This document shows, in pieces, positions 8,170 to 15,804 of a stretch of 64,000 bases of DNA (position 1 is its first letter; the number at the start of each line of letters is the position of its first letter). Origin of the DNA: Pseudomonas baetica (GTDB taxonomy: Bacteria; Pseudomonadota; Gammaproteobacteria; Pseudomonadales; Pseudomonadaceae); NCBI RefSeq assembly GCF_002813455.1, contig NZ_PHHE01000001.1, positions 2,108,001 to 2,172,000 of the forward strand, given 5' to 3'. The notes under the pieces were generated by a model, which saw nothing but the letters and a program-made list of their open reading frames with translations, did no database searches and was not told where the DNA came from. Both the position numbers and the translations under genes were made by a program.

Positions 8170-9528
8170 AGAGTGTCAGATTTTTTGTGTGCGGGCCGGT
8201 AATGGCCTGCCGTCAGGCAGGCCGGGTTTTACCAGGTCGGCCTGATAAATCGATCTCCGTACAGAATCGCAAATTGGTTCATCGCACTCTTCCAGTCATG
8301 AGCCGCCGAGCCCCAGTTTGCCGTGATGTTACGCAGCCCAAGCCAGATCAGCTTGGTCGCTGCGTCATCCGTCGGGAAGTGGCCCCGGGTCTTGATGATC
8401 TTGCGTAGCTGAGCGTTGATGCTTTCGATAGCGTTGGTCGTATAGATCACTTTTCGAATGGCAGGCGGGAAGACAAAAAATGGAATCACTCGATCCCAGG
8501 CTCGTCTCCAGGCCGCCACCACCGTTGGGTATTGCTTACCCCAAGGGCCATTTTCAAAGGCATCCAGTGCTTCCTCAGCCGCTTCTGCGTTGATGGCTTG
8601 ATAGATCGGTTTTAGCGCCTTGGCCAGCTCACGGCGCTTGTCCCACGCCGCGTAATCGAGGCTGTTGCGGATCAAGTGGACGATGCATGTTTGCAGCGTT
8701 GTTGCCGGAAATACTGCGCTTAGCGCCTCTGGCATGCCTTTGAGACCGTCAGTCACGGCGATCAGCACGTCCTCTACGCCGCGGGTCTTGAGGTCGTTGA
8801 AGACCTTCATCCAGAACTTCGCACCCTCGGTGTTTTCGATCCAGATACCAAGAATATCGCGCGTTCCATCGGGTAAAACACCCAGCGCCAAGTAAATCGC
8901 CTTGTTGCGGACAAGGCCTTCTTCTCGGATCTTGACCCGCAGCGCATCGAAGAAAATGACTGGGTACATCGGCTCAAGCGGTCGCTGTTGCCACGCACCA
9001 ATTTCCTCCATCACCTCGTGCGTGACTGAGCTGATGAAGTCATGGGAAACGTCCGTCCCGTATTGCTCAGAGAGGAAAGCGCGGATTTCTCGAACGGTCA
9101 TGCCTCGGGCATACATGGCGATGATCTTGTCATCAAAACCGGTGTAACGCCGCTCATGCTTGGGGATCAGAATGGGGGCAAAACTGCCATCCCGATCACG
9201 GGGAATCTCCAGCCGCAGCGGGCCATCCCCCGTCAAAATCGTCTTGCCCGTTTTGCCATTGCGCTGGTTGGTTTCATCCTCTGGGCGCTGCGCGCCCGGC
9301 GGATACCCCAGGTGGTGACCGAGCTCGGCACTCAATGCTCGCTCAATCAAGGCCTTCTTGAAGGCCGCAGAAGCGTCTTCAATAGCCTCTGCGGTAATCA
9401 GCCCCTCACCGAACTCTTCGAGCAGCTCCTTGGGGATTTTTGGTAGGTCACGCAGGGGTTTCTTTTTGGTTGGCATACATGCACCTCTTACTCATGTTAT
9501 GCCCGAACACAAAATTTCTGACACCCCC
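8170..9528 (-). mobile_element. IS256-family insertion sequence, apparently intact
   Basis: A 1,359-bp element bounded by imperfect inverted repeats of about 26 bp (22 of 26 matches, reading inward GTGTCAGA...TTTTGTGT.CGGGC). Nine-base direct repeats TTACATCAG lie outside both ends (8161-8169 and 9529-9537), the size expected for IS256. The insertion point is only 13 bases past the nagE stop codon and upstream of its terminator, so nagE itself is unharmed but transcripts may now run into the element in antisense to its transposase. Confidence 0.93.
8229..9476 (-). CDS. IS256-family transposase (Mutator-like DDE)
   Basis: 415 residues, full length for the family. The three acidic residues can be read in FFDALRVKIR, AVTDGLKGMPEA and TTNAIESINAQLR. 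The last block, with Thr-Thr-Asn-Ala-Ile-Glu-Ser, is characteristic of Mutator/IS256 transposases. No stop or frameshift is visible, so the element may still be active. It is the only gene of the element and is read leftward, opposite to the nag genes. Confidence 0.95.
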   Translation of the reverse strand: MPTKKKPLRDLPKIPKELLEEFGEGLITAEAIEDASAAFKKALIERALSAELGHHLGYPPGAQRPEDETNQRNGKTGKTILTGDGPLRLEIPRDRDGSFAPILIPKHERRYTGFDDKIIAMYARGMTVREIRAFLSEQYGTDVSHDFISSVTHEVMEEIGAWQQRPLEPMYPVIFFDALRVKIREEGLVRNKAIYLALGVLPDGTRDILGIWIENTEGAKFWMKVFNDLKTRGVEDVLIAVTDGLKGMPEALSAVFPATTLQTCIVHLIRNSLDYAAWDKRRELAKALKPIYQAINAEAAEEALDAFENGPWGKQYPTVVAAWRRAWDRVIPFFVFPPAIRKVIYTTNAIESINAQLRKIIKTRGHFPTDDAATKLIWLGLRNITANWGSAAHDWKSAMNQFAILYGDRFIRPTW

Positions 9529-9589
9529 TTACATCAGGCTCTACTCGAAACAACTGATACAAAAAACCCGGCGTTGGCCGTAATGCTGT

Positions 9590-10921
9590 TCACTTAAGCG
9601 GAGCAGCCTTACGGTCCACCGGAAACCGGGTTTTTGAAATCTTCACCGTCCTTGGCCTCGAAGGCCTTGGGCGGTGATCCAGAAACAGCCCGCCAACGCC
9701 TTTTCTAAGTTCCGCCAACCGTCTACCCGTCGCTGAAACAGGATTGGCCGCTGCCATCACGATCAACTGCACGGCGATGTACTGGCAAGCCGGCTTGAAA
9801 CGGATGTCCGACGGCGCTCGACCAAACGCGACTGCTGCCTGACTTGCCTCCCGACGAATCACGTTGTAAGCCAGCAACAACCCCCACACTTCCTGGTAGA
9901 TCAGATCGACCTTTTTGCTGCGCAAGGTCATTGCGTTTTGCTGCATTGAGCTTTTGATATCCCTGAAGCCCAATTCGATTTCCCAGCGCTCCTGATAAAG
10001 CTTGGCAACAGACTTGGTGCTGTAGATCTTGGCCGGCAACGACGTCATGACTGTTTTTACTTTGCCTTGAATTTCATAACTGACTTCACGCGCCTCCCAG
10101 TGTGTAGGAAGAGTCGGATTTCGCTTTCTGGCTTGCGGCGAGACTTTCATGCGCACCAAACGGTCGTGCTGGTTGTAACGAGCTACCTCCTCGCAAACCA
10201 ATCCCTTTTTTGCCGGAATCAGCCAATGACGGTGACTGCCGTCGCCGCTCAGGCTGAGCATGAGATCGGCGCTCCAGAACCCTTTATCGAACAACGTCAC
10301 GGAGTGGTCGGGGATCTGCTGCAAAAACTCATCGGCCAGACGCATTTCGCTGCGTCGGTAAGGGCTAAGCTGTGCATCCAGGATCAGGTGTGAACGCACA
10401 TTCATCAGCGCCACCAGGCGCAGCATGGGAAAGGGAGTCTGGCGGTCGGTCGAGGTGTTTCCAGAACCGAAATGGTCTCGCAACTCCGGCGTATCCGGCG
10501 TGCGCAGAAGCGCACCATCGACTGCAAATACTTGCAGATCCTGCCAGGCATCATCGGGATAGCGCTGCGCGCCCCATTGAGTACCCGTTTTGCGAAACAA
10601 CCACTCAACCGGGTCGGCCCCCAGCCGCTTGCGGGCTTCGGTTACACCGCTACGGGCCAATAGATGGTCAGAAGCCAGACCTTGGGCGCAGATGTTCAAA
10701 CGTCGGGCAACCTCATGAACCGGCTCGTCACGAAACAGTGCCATGCCGAGCACCAGCCAGAGCACTTGGTCGGCAGGCAAGCGACGCCGTCGGATAGTGG
10801 CCTGGCTGGACAGATCCAGCGCAGACGCGACCCACTCGATGGGAATATTTTGAGTGAATGTGCTCAAGTCACAGAAGTTGAAAAGGTCGCCGAGGTCGAG
10901 CAAGTCCTGTTGAACAGACAT
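9590..10921 (-). CDS. IS4-family transposase
   Basis: 443 residues from the ATG at 10921 (MSVQQDLLDL). A longer reading begins at 10981 but would run through a terminator-like hairpin. DDE residues are readable around VFAVDGALLRTPD, TLFDKGFWS and the YREK block [15 protein letters not shown], which has the Y-R-E-K spacing diagnostic of IS4. The reading frame is intact. No Shine-Dalgarno site separates the hairpin from the ATG, suggesting that translation of the transposase is poor or conditional. Confidence 0.93.
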   Translation of the reverse strand: MSVQQDLLDLGDLFNFCDLSTFTQNIPIEWVASALDLSSQATIRRRRLPADQVLWLVLGMALFRDEPVHEVARRLNICAQGLASDHLLARSGVTEARKRLGADPVEWLFRKTGTQWGAQRYPDDAWQDLQVFAVDGALLRTPDTPELRDHFGSGNTSTDRQTPFPMLRLVALMNVRSHLILDAQLSPYRRSEMRLADEFLQQIPDHSVTLFDKGFWSADLMLSLSGDGSHRHWLIPAKKGLVCEEVARYNQHDRLVRMKVSPQARKRNPTLPTHWEAREVSYEIQGKVKTVMTSLPAKIYSTKSVAKLYQERWEIELGFRDIKSSMQQNAMTLRSKKVDLIYQEVWGLLLAYNVIRREASQAAVAFGRAPSDIRFKPACQYIAVQLIVMAAANPVSATGRRLAELRKGVGGLFLDHRPRPSRPRTVKISKTRFPVDRKAAPLK

Positions 10922-10957
10922 AAAAAATCCGATGCCAGAGATCTGACATCGGATTTT
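10922..10957 (-). terminator. Terminator-like hairpin directly before the IS4 transposase start
   Basis: On the minus strand AAAATCCGATG pairs with CATCGGATTTT (plus a further CAG/CTG), and the following T-run ends exactly at the ATG. It should stop transcription entering from outside the element, or hide the start. The same hairpin is found at 38513-38547 in the other IS4-type element. Confidence 0.7.
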
Positions 10958-11036
10958 CGGAGAAGCCCGGCGAGGATTCAAATGCTTAAGTGAACAGCAT
11001 TACGGCGTTGGCCGGGTTTTTTCATGCAGCTCAAGT

Positions 11037-11489
11037 TCAGGACATTCTTGCGCGCTGTTCCGCCTCGTAATGCCGAGTCTGGTACGGCATGAGCGCCTGA
11101 ATCTTCAAACCCAGACTTTCCGTCAAACCCCAAGCAACCGCCAACTCGTCGCGGCGATTGCGTAATAAAACAGCGGGTTGAGAAACGACGTGTAGCTTGG
11201 GTGTTTTGGCGGCGAAAAGCTCGAGTGCATGGAGCGTTTCCGACACGCGGCTATCCGATACACATGCGAAACGCGTAAATCGCTCCAGCAGATAAGCCGC
11301 TCGGCGCAGCTCGACTTCATCGCTGTGAAACTTGAGAAATGTTGATACCTCACTCTCAAGATCGGATTTTGAATACCAGACCTCTTTGGCTGCATTGACC
11401 AGCGCTGTCCCATCGGCTTGATCCAGCGGTCTTCTGACCAACGTATCCAATGCCGAAGAGAGGACATGATCATCAAGAGAGTTGGACAT
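11037..11489 (-). CDS. Protein of unknown function, partner of a nucleotidyltransferase-like gene
   Basis: 150 residues from the ATG at 11489, which has a strong GGAGGA site eight bases upstream; the longer frame to 11699 lies inside the neighbouring gene. I recognise no domain. It appears largely helical, without signal peptide, membrane segment or HEPN-type RxxxxH motif. It overlaps the upstream nucleotidyltransferase-like gene by 17 bases, so the two are coupled. Nothing else in this island is on the same transcript. A partner or antitoxin/toxin role is only suggested by the pairing. Confidence 0.7.
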   Translation of the reverse strand: MSNSLDDHVLSSALDTLVRRPLDQADGTALVNAAKEVWYSKSDLESEVSTFLKFHSDEVELRRAAYLLERFTRFACVSDSRVSETLHALELFAAKTPKLHVVSQPAVLLRNRRDELAVAWGLTESLGLKIQALMPYQTRHYEAEQRARMS

Positions 11490-12111
11490 CTGGTTCCTCC
11501 AGGTAGTCCTGCAAGATATTGGTGAGCACTGAGGCAGGTTGCTCTTTGTTGCCAACATATACATCAATTGCTTGCAATGCCAGACACCGGAAATCACTCG
11601 CCAGAATGAAACCGGCCCTAAGAAGCGCCTTGATGTCCGCAACGTCGTGATCGGTAGCCCTGCCAAGTTTCGTAATTGCAATATCAACCGGAGCAGCAAT
11701 ATGAATCTGGAGCGGGGACGTCTCCGGAAACTCAGTCATGGGAATACTTCGCGCCCAGTAGTCTTCATGGATCGGGCCGAAACTTGTGTTGTATTGAAGG
11801 TCGTAGTTCAGCTCCATCACTCGAGCGGAGCGTTCGTCGATAAAAGGCTCCGGAACTTGAGCAAGAAGCGCTTGAAGGTCGAACCCTGGCGGAAGGCAAG
11901 CTTCATAAATCTCCGCATCGACATCCATGGAAATACGATGATTTGTGTAGAGATGTACGGCACAACCACCAAAGACGATGATTTTGACTGCACCCGGATC
12001 GGCATTTTCCTGCGTCAATTCTGCTTCGACTGATTTGAACATCGAAACCAATGCCTTCCCCAAGGCAGTATTCGTGTTGATGCGGGGAGTGACTACGGGT
12101 AGCAATTCCAT
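11473..12111 (-). CDS. Nucleotidyltransferase-fold protein (DUF6036-like)
   Basis: 212 residues. The segment VFGGCAVHLYTNHR followed by SMDVDAEI fits the pol-beta nucleotidyltransferase pattern GG...DxD. The later block PVDIAITKLGRATDHDVADI resembles the conserved C-terminal part of DUF6036/AbiEii-like transferases. The start at 12111 has GAGG seven bases upstream. Such proteins often occur in two-gene units, some of them toxin-antitoxin or phage-defence modules; here the second gene overlaps its 3' end by 17 bases. Substrate and function are unknown. The pair sits in an IS-rich island between core genes, consistent with acquisition. Confidence 0.7.
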   Translation of the reverse strand: MELLPVVTPRINTNTALGKALVSMFKSVEAELTQENADPGAVKIIVFGGCAVHLYTNHRISMDVDAEIYEACLPPGFDLQALLAQVPEPFIDERSARVMELNYDLQYNTSFGPIHEDYWARSIPMTEFPETSPLQIHIAAPVDIAITKLGRATDHDVADIKALLRAGFILASDFRCLALQAIDVYVGNKEQPASVLTNILQDYLEEPDVQLS

Positions 12112-12288
12112 TTTTGAACCTCAGAGTCATGTCGATGGCTAAAGCGATGCAACTGGTTGCCCTGCTCGCTGTTTGCCAGAGACAGATCAAGGTATGGATG
12201 CAACTTCCGAGGGACAACCTGAAAGAGTGGTAGGAAAATTCCCCGGTTTGATTGCGCTCTGAAACTCGTCTGACGCCTGTTAATGCCT

Positions 12289-12355
12289 CATCGCTGGCAA
12301 GCCAGCTCCCACAGGGGAATGCGTTTCAACTGTGGGAGCCAGCCTGCTGGCGATG
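12289..12355. repeat. REP pair, variant CATCGCTGGCAAGCCAGC type
   Basis: Two inverted units, CATCGCTGGCAAGCCAGCTCCCACAG-like on the left and its complement on the right, in the gap upstream of the nucleotidyltransferase gene. Confidence 0.85.
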
Positions 12356-12371
12356 AACGGTGACACGGTCG

Positions 12372-12731
12372 TCAGTTTTGCGGGTCGACCCGATCCAGCG
12401 CCCTACTCACTGCCAGTTCGGCGAGCATGACGATTTGCTGGATGCCTAATACCGTGCTGCGCTGAAAACCGCTTAGCTCATTGGCGAAGTTGCTGGCGGC
12501 GGCGCTTGCGCTGGCCAATGACTCAACCGCGTGAGCGAGCAGGCTTTCGGTGTCGGCCTGGGGGCAGACCATGAACATGGTGCTCGATCGGCGGGGCTTT
12601 GCGGGTTCGGGGCACAAGTAGAAGTCGAGGGCGCGCTTGATGGCTTCACGGTTTCGGGCCTGCTCTTCGGTGCGGAGGGCTTCTTCGAGTGGGGTTTTTG
12701 TTTCGGGTGGGTCGGGGACGATTTTAGTCAT
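12372..12731 (-). CDS. Small Pseudomonas protein, DUF6124/DUF3077-like
   Basis: 119 residues from the ATG at 12731, which has AAGGA seven bases upstream; the longer reading to 12959 would translate a structured leader. The N-terminus is proline- and charge-rich. The C-terminal half (MFMVCPQADTESLLAHAVE through AVSRALDRVD) has the look of a family of small soluble proteins common in Pseudomonas and annotated DUF6124 or DUF3077. No function is known to me. No motif, signal or membrane segment is visible. A candidate regulatory RNA structure precedes it. Confidence 0.8.
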   Translation of the reverse strand: MTKIVPDPPETKTPLEEALRTEEQARNREAIKRALDFYLCPEPAKPRRSSTMFMVCPQADTESLLAHAVESLASASAAASNFANELSGFQRSTVLGIQQIVMLAELAVSRALDRVDPQN

Positions 12732-12767
12732 GGATCGGTCCTTGCTGGTTGGAGCCATCCAAATACC

Positions 12768-12871
12768 GTTTCTCACGCGGCGAATTGGGTGGCAGCTATG
12801 TGCGGGGTGAGAAACCGGGCAAAGACCAGCAAACCTCCGGCCGGACCGAAGTCCGCCCGCACATAGCCACC
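12768..12871 (-). promoter_or_regulatory. Structured mRNA leader, possible H-type pseudoknot
   Basis: Read on the minus strand, in order: 5' arm of stem 1 (12871-12856, GGTGGCTATGTGCGGG); a CGGAC-TTCG-GTCCG tetraloop hairpin (12855-12842); 5' arm of stem 2 (12815-12807, GTTTCTCAC); 3' arm of stem 1 (12806-12788, 16 pairs with a 3-base bulge); 3' arm of stem 2 (12776-12768, GTGAGAAAC). The arms interleave, so the stems form a pseudoknot or compete. It ends 37 bases before the start codon. Confidence 0.55.
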
Positions 12872-13125
12872 ATAAAAATGCAGCAGCGAATGAGCTGGCG
12901 GCAATTATGGGACTACTGGCGCTGGAATGACACTTACCCGGGTTCTCACGCCCGATCACCGCATTGGCAGTGACAACTCAAGACTAGAGACCCGACGTCC
13001 GACGGACAACCTGAAAACCTTGTGGGAAGGTTCTGCCAAACAGATACCACTTTAAACACCCAGAAACCGAACGCCGAGCGTCCCGGGCTGCATTCCCCTA
13101 CAACGTAAAACCGATCAATGCCGGG

Positions 13126-13422
13126 TTAATCTGCAGCAATGACTTCAAACATGCGCACTGCTGATTCACCTGCCTTGTTTTTGACGAAAACCTCGTGCTT
13201 GCCAAGGCTCAATGGCGGAAAACGAAACGACCAAAATCCGCTGACACCCGCAAAGACTTTGCCGACAAAGTAACCGTTGTCGTGAATTGCGATGAGGCTA
13301 CTGCTTGATGCGATGCCATCGATTGTCACGGGAAGACGAGACGTGGCGACCCGTTCTCCTAACTCTGCGCCGTCATGATCTGTTAACAAGGTAATGGTGG
13401 GAACAGCGTTGCAGAAAGTCAT
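13126..13422 (-). CDS. Orphan Ig-like domain protein
   Basis: 98 residues from the ATG at 13422, chosen for AAGGAG seven bases upstream; a TTG two codons earlier is less likely. The sequence resembles one bacterial Ig-like repeat, with alternating beta-strand pattern and the block FVGKVFAGVSGFWSFRFPPLSLGKHEVFVK typical of repeat modules in large adhesins (split here: the G-x-W-S-F and L-G-K-H positions are the recognisable ones). There is no signal peptide. It stands alone, with no promoter-sharing neighbour. It may be a leftover module of a larger protein or a small independent protein; function unknown. Confidence 0.6.
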   Translation of the reverse strand: MTFCNAVPTITLLTDHDGAELGERVATSRLPVTIDGIASSSSLIAIHDNGYFVGKVFAGVSGFWSFRFPPLSLGKHEVFVKNKAGESAVRMFEVIAAD

Positions 13423-13551
13423 GGCCAAGCTCCTTCTTACCCATTTCGATTGAAACCCTATATAACAAAAGATCTACAACACGCACCACTGTCAGAAGTA
13501 ACAGGTCGACAGATGTTTTCGACAAATGGTCGTTCTTGGCCCCCATCGGTC

Positions 13552-13655
13552 CCTTTCGCGAGCAAGCTCGCTCTCACAATTGGATTGAGTGCAGTCAGAT
13601 AGAAGTTGCTCGCCTGTGTCAGTACGTCATCGCGAGCAGGCTCACTCCTACAGTT
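13552..13655. repeat. Decayed REP pair
   Basis: Left unit TTCGCGAGCAAGCTCGCTCTCACA and right unit ATCGCGAGCAGGCTCACTCC are diverged, direct-oriented copies of the common REP type separated by about 55 bases. Confidence 0.7.
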
Positions 13656-13689
13656 GGATTGAGTACATCGGCAAGAATCAAGTCGGCTG

Positions 13690-14039
13690 TCAAGCCGCCT
13701 TCTCCGGCACGCTAGCCCAAAGTTTCAATTTGCGAAATACCCCGCGGCAAAGCCGCCCCACTTAACAGGATGAGCGTTAGCTCGGCTGCAGCTTTTGATC
13801 TTGATCCACCGGCCCCGTCGGCAGGCTGAGCGGAGGGATTCATCCGGGGGGCAGGCGCGCAGCGCCGTTCGACGAAGTCGAACACATCGAGAGGAGGTGC
13901 AGCGCAGCAAACCGGAGGCGATGCGCCCGGATGAGTCCCGGAGCGAAGGAACCCCGAGCGTTAGCGAGTGGGCCGAACGCAGGAGCAAGCCTTTTCGGTT
14001 ACCTTTTCGGCGTTTGGAAAAGGTGACTCGCCGTAAGGG
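13690..14039. repeat. Dispersed Pseudomonas intergenic repeat, left part
   Basis: This gene-free stretch holds a sequence of a kind I have seen repeated between genes in many fluorescens-group genomes (the blocks CGACGAAGTCGAACA, GAGCGAAGGAACCCCGAG, GTGACTCGCCGTAAGGG). Short open frames cross it on both strands, but none looks like a gene. It continues at 15287 after an inserted element. Confidence 0.65.
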
Positions 14040-15286
14040 CCATCCCTTTCAAGGTCTTAGGTAAAATCCCCTGATACTTCAGCCAGGAGGACCCGAACGA
14101 TGTGGGCCGATGTTCTAGCGCGTTTCGAGAAAAAAGCACCTGCCAGTGTCATGGCCAAATTGGCGCTGGAGCAGGCCATTGCGCCTGAGTGGATTGATCA
14201 GGTCTTCGAAGAGCATCGGCAACGGCAGTATTCTCGTGAGCTACTGTTCTCGACCATCATCAAGCTGATGTCCCTTGTTTCATTGGGCTTGAAGCCATCA
14301 CTGCACGCCGCCGCGCGGCAACTGGAAGATCTTCCTGTCAGTTTGGCTGCCCTCTACGACAAGATCAGTCGTACCGAACCTGCGCTGTTACGCGCTCTGG
14401 TCACAGGTTGTGCGCAACGTCTGACTCCGACCTTCAGGCGTGTGAGGATGCCTACGCAAGCGAGCGTGTTTGCGTGCTGCCTCTACTGGCCAATGCCGAG
14501 CCAGGCCAAGTGTGGCTGGCTGATCGACTCTATTGCACGCTCCCGGTCATGGAGGCTTGTGAGCAGGTCCAGACATCCTTTGTCATTCGTCAGCAAGCCA
14601 AACATCCACGCCTGATTCAATAGGGTGAGTGGCAAGAACCCGTGCCTGTGGAAACAGGCACTGTGCGTGAGCAGATCATCCAGGTCAGAGGCGGTTACCA
14701 ATGTCGGCGTGTCGAACTGACGCTTCATTCGCCAACAGACTCGGGTGACAGCAGCTTGATGTTCTGGAGCAATCTACCCCAGAGCGTCAGCGCGCAGCAG
14801 ATCGCGCAACTCTATCGCCGTCGCTGGAGCATTGAAGGCATGTTCCAGCGACTGGAAGCGATCCTGGAAAGTGAAATCGAAACTCTTGGCAGCCCAAAGG
14901 CTGCCTTACTCGGGTTCGCCACTGCGGTGTTGGCCTACAACGTCCTGGCCGTCCTCAAACGAAGCGTCGAGCAAGCTCACCGGGATACCCAGCCTGGCGG
15001 CTGGGAAGCCTCGATCTATCACTTGGCGGTTCAGGTCAGGAGTGGTTATGAGGGAATGCAGATTGCGCTGCCTTCGGAATATCTTCCCGTCATTCCTCTG
15101 GAAAAACTGGCCCAGCGCTTACTAGAGCTGGCCAGCAACATCCAACCCAAACAAGTTGCGAAAAGCCCCCGTGGCCCCAAAGTGCCTAAGCCCAAGACAT
15201 GGGTCCAAGGCACGGCGGTGCATGCGCATGTTTCAACGGACAGAGTAATCAAGGCTGCCAAAACTAAAAGACCTTGAAAGGGATGG
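14040..15286 (+). mobile_element. Decayed IS4-type element inside the dispersed repeat
   Basis: 1,247 bp with 19-bp inverted ends CCATCCCTTTCAAGGTCTT and 9-bp flanking duplications CCGTAAGGG (14031-14039 and 15287-15295). Removing it and one duplication rejoins the dispersed repeat. The ends remain intact, but the transposase is broken. Confidence 0.9.
14100..15277 (+). pseudogene. Broken IS4-type transposase
   Basis: The reading frame opens at 14100 (MWADVLARFEKK), but shifts frame near 14400-14440, where sequence expected to carry the first catalytic Asp seems to be deleted. The second frame then meets an in-frame TAG at 14621-14623 and resumes from 14642 to 15277. The last part keeps the IS4 signature YRRRWSIEGMFQRLE. 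With a deletion, a frameshift and a stop, no active enzyme is expected; the element could only be moved in trans. Confidence 0.88.
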
Positions 15287-15345
15287 CCGTAAGGGCGGAA
15301 CCCTAAGCAGCCGTTACCGCAGCAACGGATATGTACCCGATCAGC
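15287..15345. repeat. Dispersed Pseudomonas intergenic repeat, right part
   Basis: Continuation of the repeat at 13690-14039: CCGTAAGGGCGGAACC followed by GCAGCCGTTACCGCAGCAAC. The first nine bases are the duplicated target of the inserted element. Confidence 0.65.
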
Positions 15346-15370
15346 CAGAACATCATTGCCTGAGCCGACG

Positions 15371-15396
15371 CCTTCGCGAGCAAGCCCGCTCCCACA
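15371..15396. repeat. Single REP unit
   Basis: TTCGCGAGCAAGCCCGCTCC followed by CACATT, one unpaired unit of the common REP type. Confidence 0.8.
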
Positions 15397-15430
15397 TTGG
15401 AACCCCATCGCACAAAAAATCGCAGGCAAC

Positions 15431-15465
15431 AAAAAACCCGCAGACAATCACTGATCTGCGGGTTT
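15431..15465 (-). terminator. Intrinsic terminator of the YqfO-type gene
   Basis: Stem AAACCCGCAGA/TCTGCGGGTTT with a ten-base loop; on the minus strand it is followed by a run of six T. It lies 22 bases past the stop at 15488. Confidence 0.85.
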
Positions 15466-15487
15466 CCTGTTTCAGCAGCAAGGAAGA

Positions 15488-15799
15488 TCAAAAATCTTCC
15501 AGCCGCCACACCTCATAAGCCGGCGTCTCGTACGGATGACTGAGCTTCAACGCCGCCACAACAGCAACAATCAACTCATCCGCAACAACAAGCTCAACCT
15601 TCCATTCCTCAACCTGCTCGACCTGCCCTGCCTCACCAATAAACGGCTGACTCCCGTCCAAAGGCCGAAACTGACCCAAACCAAGCACCTGCCACGCACA
15701 GTGGTCATAGTCACCGATCTGCCCACCACCGGCAGCGAACACAGCCCCTTTGACCACCTCGACATGACTGTCAGGAACAAAAAACGCCAGCTTGTACAC
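15488..15799 (-). CDS. YqfO-family protein (NIF3 CutA-like domain)
   Basis: 103 residues, one compact alpha/beta domain resembling the CutA-like insertion of NIF3/YqfO proteins (MYKLAFFVPDSH at the start, KLSHPYETPAYEVW at the end). Its biochemical role is not established. It lies five bases past the purL stop on the same strand and is likely its last co-transcribed gene. In PAO1 the equivalent PA3762 lies directly between nagE and purL, so everything from 8157 to about 15430 is extra DNA relative to that arrangement. Confidence 0.88.
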   Translation of the reverse strand: MYKLAFFVPDSHVEVVKGAVFAAGGGQIGDYDHCAWQVLGLGQFRPLDGSQPFIGEAGQVEQVEEWKVELVVADELIVAVVAALKLSHPYETPAYEVWRLEDF

Positions 15800-15804
15800 A
15801 GGCC

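Larger units (their letters stand above)
9581..11002 (-). mobile_element. IS4-family insertion sequence in the nagE terminator
   Basis: A 1,422-bp element with perfect 18-bp terminal inverted repeats (TAATGCTGTTCACTTAAG) and 12-bp flanking duplications CGGCGTTGGCCG. It carries one leftward transposase gene and an internal hairpin just upstream of it. It lies 43 bases beyond the right duplication of the IS256-type element. Related in ends and layout to the element at 38463-39888, but the two transposases are only distant relatives. Confidence 0.93.
9561..11022 (+). terminator. nagE intrinsic terminator, split by an IS4-type insertion
   Basis: Joining the flanks (9561-9580 with 11015-11022) restores a textbook terminator: left arm AAAAAACCCGGC, loop GTTG, right arm GCCGGGTTTTTT. 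The 12-base target duplication CGGCGTTGGCCG (9569-9580 and 11003-11014) is the loop and inner stem of that hairpin. The full stem can no longer form; a short CGGC/GCCG stem plus T-run remains on the right side. Confidence 0.85.

Noticed and set aside
13795..14064. An 89-codon open frame across the dispersed repeat
   Set aside because: It runs from the repeat into the inserted element's terminal repeat, so it is a chance joint.
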